DNA of 7,521 bases from the NCBI GenBank assembly GCA_031372705.1, contig JANMLV010000158.1, positions 1 to 7,521 on the forward strand. Reading direction: 5' to 3'. The number at the start of each line of letters is the position of its first letter. Position 1 is the stretch's first letter. The stretch comes from UBA7236 sp031372705 (GTDB lineage Bacteria; Bacteroidota; Bacteroidia; Chitinophagales; BACL12). Under the pieces are notes generated by a model, which saw only the letters and a list, made by a program, of their open reading frames with translations, made no database searches and was not told where the DNA came from. Shown piece after piece: positions 5,968 to 7,521 of this stretch. Made by a program: the position numbers and the translations under genes.

Positions 5968-6560
5968 ACGAACATCTTTCCGATCGCGCCCGCGAAGATA
6001 TGGAGTTGGTTCACAAGGCAATTGCCGGCGACCAACATGCATATAGTTTACTCATGGGTAGATATAAAGATTCGATTAATTACATGTTGTTAAAAATGGT
6101 GCACAATCGCGATGATGCCGATGATTTAACTATTGAAGCATTTGGAAAAGCATTTTTAAATCTCGAAAAGTATACACCGGATTTTGCATTCAGCACTTGG
6201 CTTTTTCGTATTGCCCTCAATAATGCAATCGATTTCATCCGCAAGAAAAAATTGCATACGCTTAGTCTCGACGATGAAAATGATGAATCCTCCAAATATG
6301 CTTTTTCAAAAATTAAAACCAGTGCCCTCGATCCGGAAGAGTCGATAATAAAAGACCAACGTGCATTTTTAATGCGCACCATCCTCGACGAATTAAATCC
6401 CAAATACAAAACATTAATTGAACTCCGCTATTTCGATGAATTAAGCTATGAAGAAATTGCTGAAAAATTAAACATGCCTTTGGGAACTGTTAAGGCACAG
6501 CTATTTAGAGCCAGAAACTTCCTTTACGAGATTCTTGCCGAACGCAGAGGTCGTATTTAA
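5958..6560 (+). CDS. Sigma-70 family (ECF-type) RNA polymerase sigma factor
   Basis: Directs RNA polymerase to a subset of promoters. The 200 residues contain region 2 (about 27-97, with DDADDLTIEAFGKAF and FSTWLFRIALNNAIDFIRKKK for core binding and -10 recognition), a charged linker (98-133), and region 4 (about 134-192, helix-turn-helix SYEEIAEKLNMPLGTVKAQL). Region 3 is absent, as in ECF (group 4) sigma factors. The ATG at 5958 overlaps the glycosyltransferase stop by 10 nt in another frame. A second ATG at 6000 (residue 15, MELVHKAIAGD) is a credible alternative, since many ECF proteins begin just before such a segment. No anti-sigma gene follows: the next gene is a transport lipoprotein. 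The target regulon is unknown. Confidence 0.93.
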   Translation: MGLNEHLSDRAREDMELVHKAIAGDQHAYSLLMGRYKDSINYMLLKMVHNRDDADDLTIEAFGKAFLNLEKYTPDFAFSTWLFRIALNNAIDFIRKKKLHTLSLDDENDESSKYAFSKIKTSALDPEESIIKDQRAFLMRTILDELNPKYKTLIELRYFDELSYEEIAEKLNMPLGTVKAQLFRARNFLYEILAERRGRI

Positions 6561-6630
6561 TCAAAAGGTATTGGTTTTCAGTAATCACATCAATGGGGAA
6601 TTGCAAATATTCCAATAAACCGTAGCCTCA

Positions 6631-7521
6631 ATGTTGTATTTTTGCAGTATCAAAAACTTAGCCCGACATATCCTTTTGCTATTCATTTTTTCAGCATTGT
6701 TTGCTGCATGTAAGCAAGAGCAGTTGCATGAAGATAAAACTATTTTTCGCCTAAATTTAGCGACACCAATTACTTCGCTCGACCCGGCATTTGCCAGCGA
6801 CCAATCTAATACTTGGAGTATAAATCAATTATTTAATGGCTTAGTGCAATTAGATAGTCAATTAAATGTTGTGCCTTGCATTGCCAAATCGTGGGAAGTT
6901 TCGGAAGATAGAAAAACATATGTGTTTCATTTGCGCAACGATGTTTTTTTTCATGATGATATTTGCTTTCAAGATGGTAAGGGTAGAAAGCTTGTAGCTG
7001 AAGATGTAGTATTTTCATTTCGCCGTTTAATTACGCCATCGGTTGCGGCAAGAGGCAATTGGGTGTTTCAAGATATTGTTGATACCATTAATCCTTTTTA
7101 TGCGTTAAACGACAGCACCCTCGAAATTAAACTCCGCGAACCTTTTGCACCATTCCTACAGCGATTGAGTATTCAATATTGCTCGGTGGTACCGCATGAA
7201 GCTATTGAAAAATATGGCACCGATTTTCGCAGTCACCCCGTAGGAACAGGTCCATTTAAATTTGTTAAATGGGAGGAAGGCGAATTGCTTATTTTGCACA
7301 AATTCGAGAATTATTTCGAGTTCGATGAAAAGCAAAAGCGATTGCCCTATTTAGATGCAGTGAATATTTTCTTCATCTCCAATAAGTCAACTGAATTTTT
7401 GAAATTTTTAAGTGGTGAATTGGATTTTGTTAGTGATGTAGATGCAGCATTAAAAGATAACTTGCTTACCAAAACCGGTAATCTACAATCGAAGTATAAC
7501 GATAAAATTAAATTATTGAAG
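6631..7521 (+). CDS. ABC transporter solute-binding lipoprotein, SBP_bac_5 family (3' end outside window)
   Basis: Extracytoplasmic receptor that captures peptides or similar solutes for an ABC importer. The frame is open from ATG 6631 to the window edge (297 codons), so the C-terminal part, probably about half, is missing. Residues 11-27 form a lipoprotein signal: basic ARH, hydrophobic ILLLFIFSALF, then AAC with C27 as the likely lipidated residue (the -3 Phe is not ideal). Family hallmarks follow: TSLDPAFASDQ (48-58), QLFNGLV (66-72), LVAEDVVFSFRRL (121-133) and the diagnostic HPVGTGPFKF (202-211). The start is uncertain. ATG 6631 adds MLYFCS before the signal, whereas an in-frame ATC at 6649 would give a cleaner MKNLARH opening and sits 4 nt after the TATTTTTG box. 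Independent transcription from the sigma-factor gene is likely. Permease and ATPase genes are not in view. Confidence 0.9.
   Translation, partial: MLYFCSIKNLARHILLLFIFSALFAACKQEQLHEDKTIFRLNLATPITSLDPAFASDQSNTWSINQLFNGLVQLDSQLNVVPCIAKSWEVSEDRKTYVFHLRNDVFFHDDICFQDGKGRKLVAEDVVFSFRRLITPSVAARGNWVFQDIVDTINPFYALNDSTLEIKLREPFAPFLQRLSIQYCSVVPHEAIEKYGTDFRSHPVGTGPFKFVKWEEGELLILHKFENYFEFDEKQKRLPYLDAVNIFFISNKSTEFLKFLSGELDFVSDVDAALKDNLLTKTGNLQSKYNDKIKLLK
6637..6644 (+). promoter_or_regulatory. Candidate -7 box for the solute-binding lipoprotein gene (TATTTTTG)
   Basis: TATTTTTG matches TAnnTTTG and is identical to the tgt box. It overlaps codons 3-5 of the reading frame if translation starts at the ATG at 6631, but lies exactly 4 nt before an in-frame ATC at 6649. 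No clear -33 TTG at the usual spacing is visible. Confidence 0.4.

Noticed and set aside
6597..6613. Terminator after the sigma-factor gene (GGAAT and ATTCC)
   Set aside because: The stem has only 5 bp with a 7-nt loop and no T-tract follows.
6833..7018. Small minus-strand reading frame
   Set aside because: It lies wholly antisense to the solute-binding protein frame, whose family motifs are clear, and has no recognisable features.

Overview
The window looks like chromosomal DNA from a member of the Bacteroidota. The base composition is AT-rich. Shine-Dalgarno sites are weak or absent. Sequences fitting the Bacteroidota -7 promoter consensus TAnnTTTG sit just before three genes. The 375-residue LptF/LptG-type permease directly after tgt also fits this phylum as I know it. 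The species cannot be named from what is here.

Layout, left to right. (1) 54-1598, plus strand: replicative helicase DnaB, complete. (2) 1599-2487: an 889-bp non-coding interval between two convergent genes, packed with several unrelated repeat types: a GGAT array with 9-10 bp phasing, a roughly 272-bp tandem duplication whose units each carry a 20-21 bp perfect inverted repeat, a 31-bp AT-rich palindrome, and 8/16-bp tandem repeats. (3) 4742-2488, minus strand: tgt (queuosine tRNA modification) followed by an LptF/LptG-family permease. The two genes overlap by 4 nt (GTGA), so they form a translationally coupled operon. (4) 4743-4839: a compact divergent promoter region with a small palindrome. 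(5) 4840-6560, plus strand: a membrane-attached family 2 glycosyltransferase and a sigma-70/ECF-type sigma factor overlapping by 10 nt, probably one operon. (6) 6631 to the window end, plus strand: the first 297 codons of an ABC-transporter solute-binding lipoprotein (SBP_bac_5, peptide/oligopeptide type), cut by the window edge.

The genes are mostly housekeeping: replication, tRNA modification, outer-membrane lipid transport, envelope glycosylation, transcription and peptide uptake. No defence system, mobile element with a transposase, CRISPR array or RNA gene was seen. The unusual material is the repeat-filled interval between dnaB and the permease gene. Next is the promoter geometry, in which a TATTTTTG box lies exactly 4 nt before the tgt GTG and 4 nt before a candidate ATC start of the lipoprotein gene, suggesting leaderless transcripts. 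The TGT protein also lacks the three zinc-binding cysteines of characterised bacterial enzymes.
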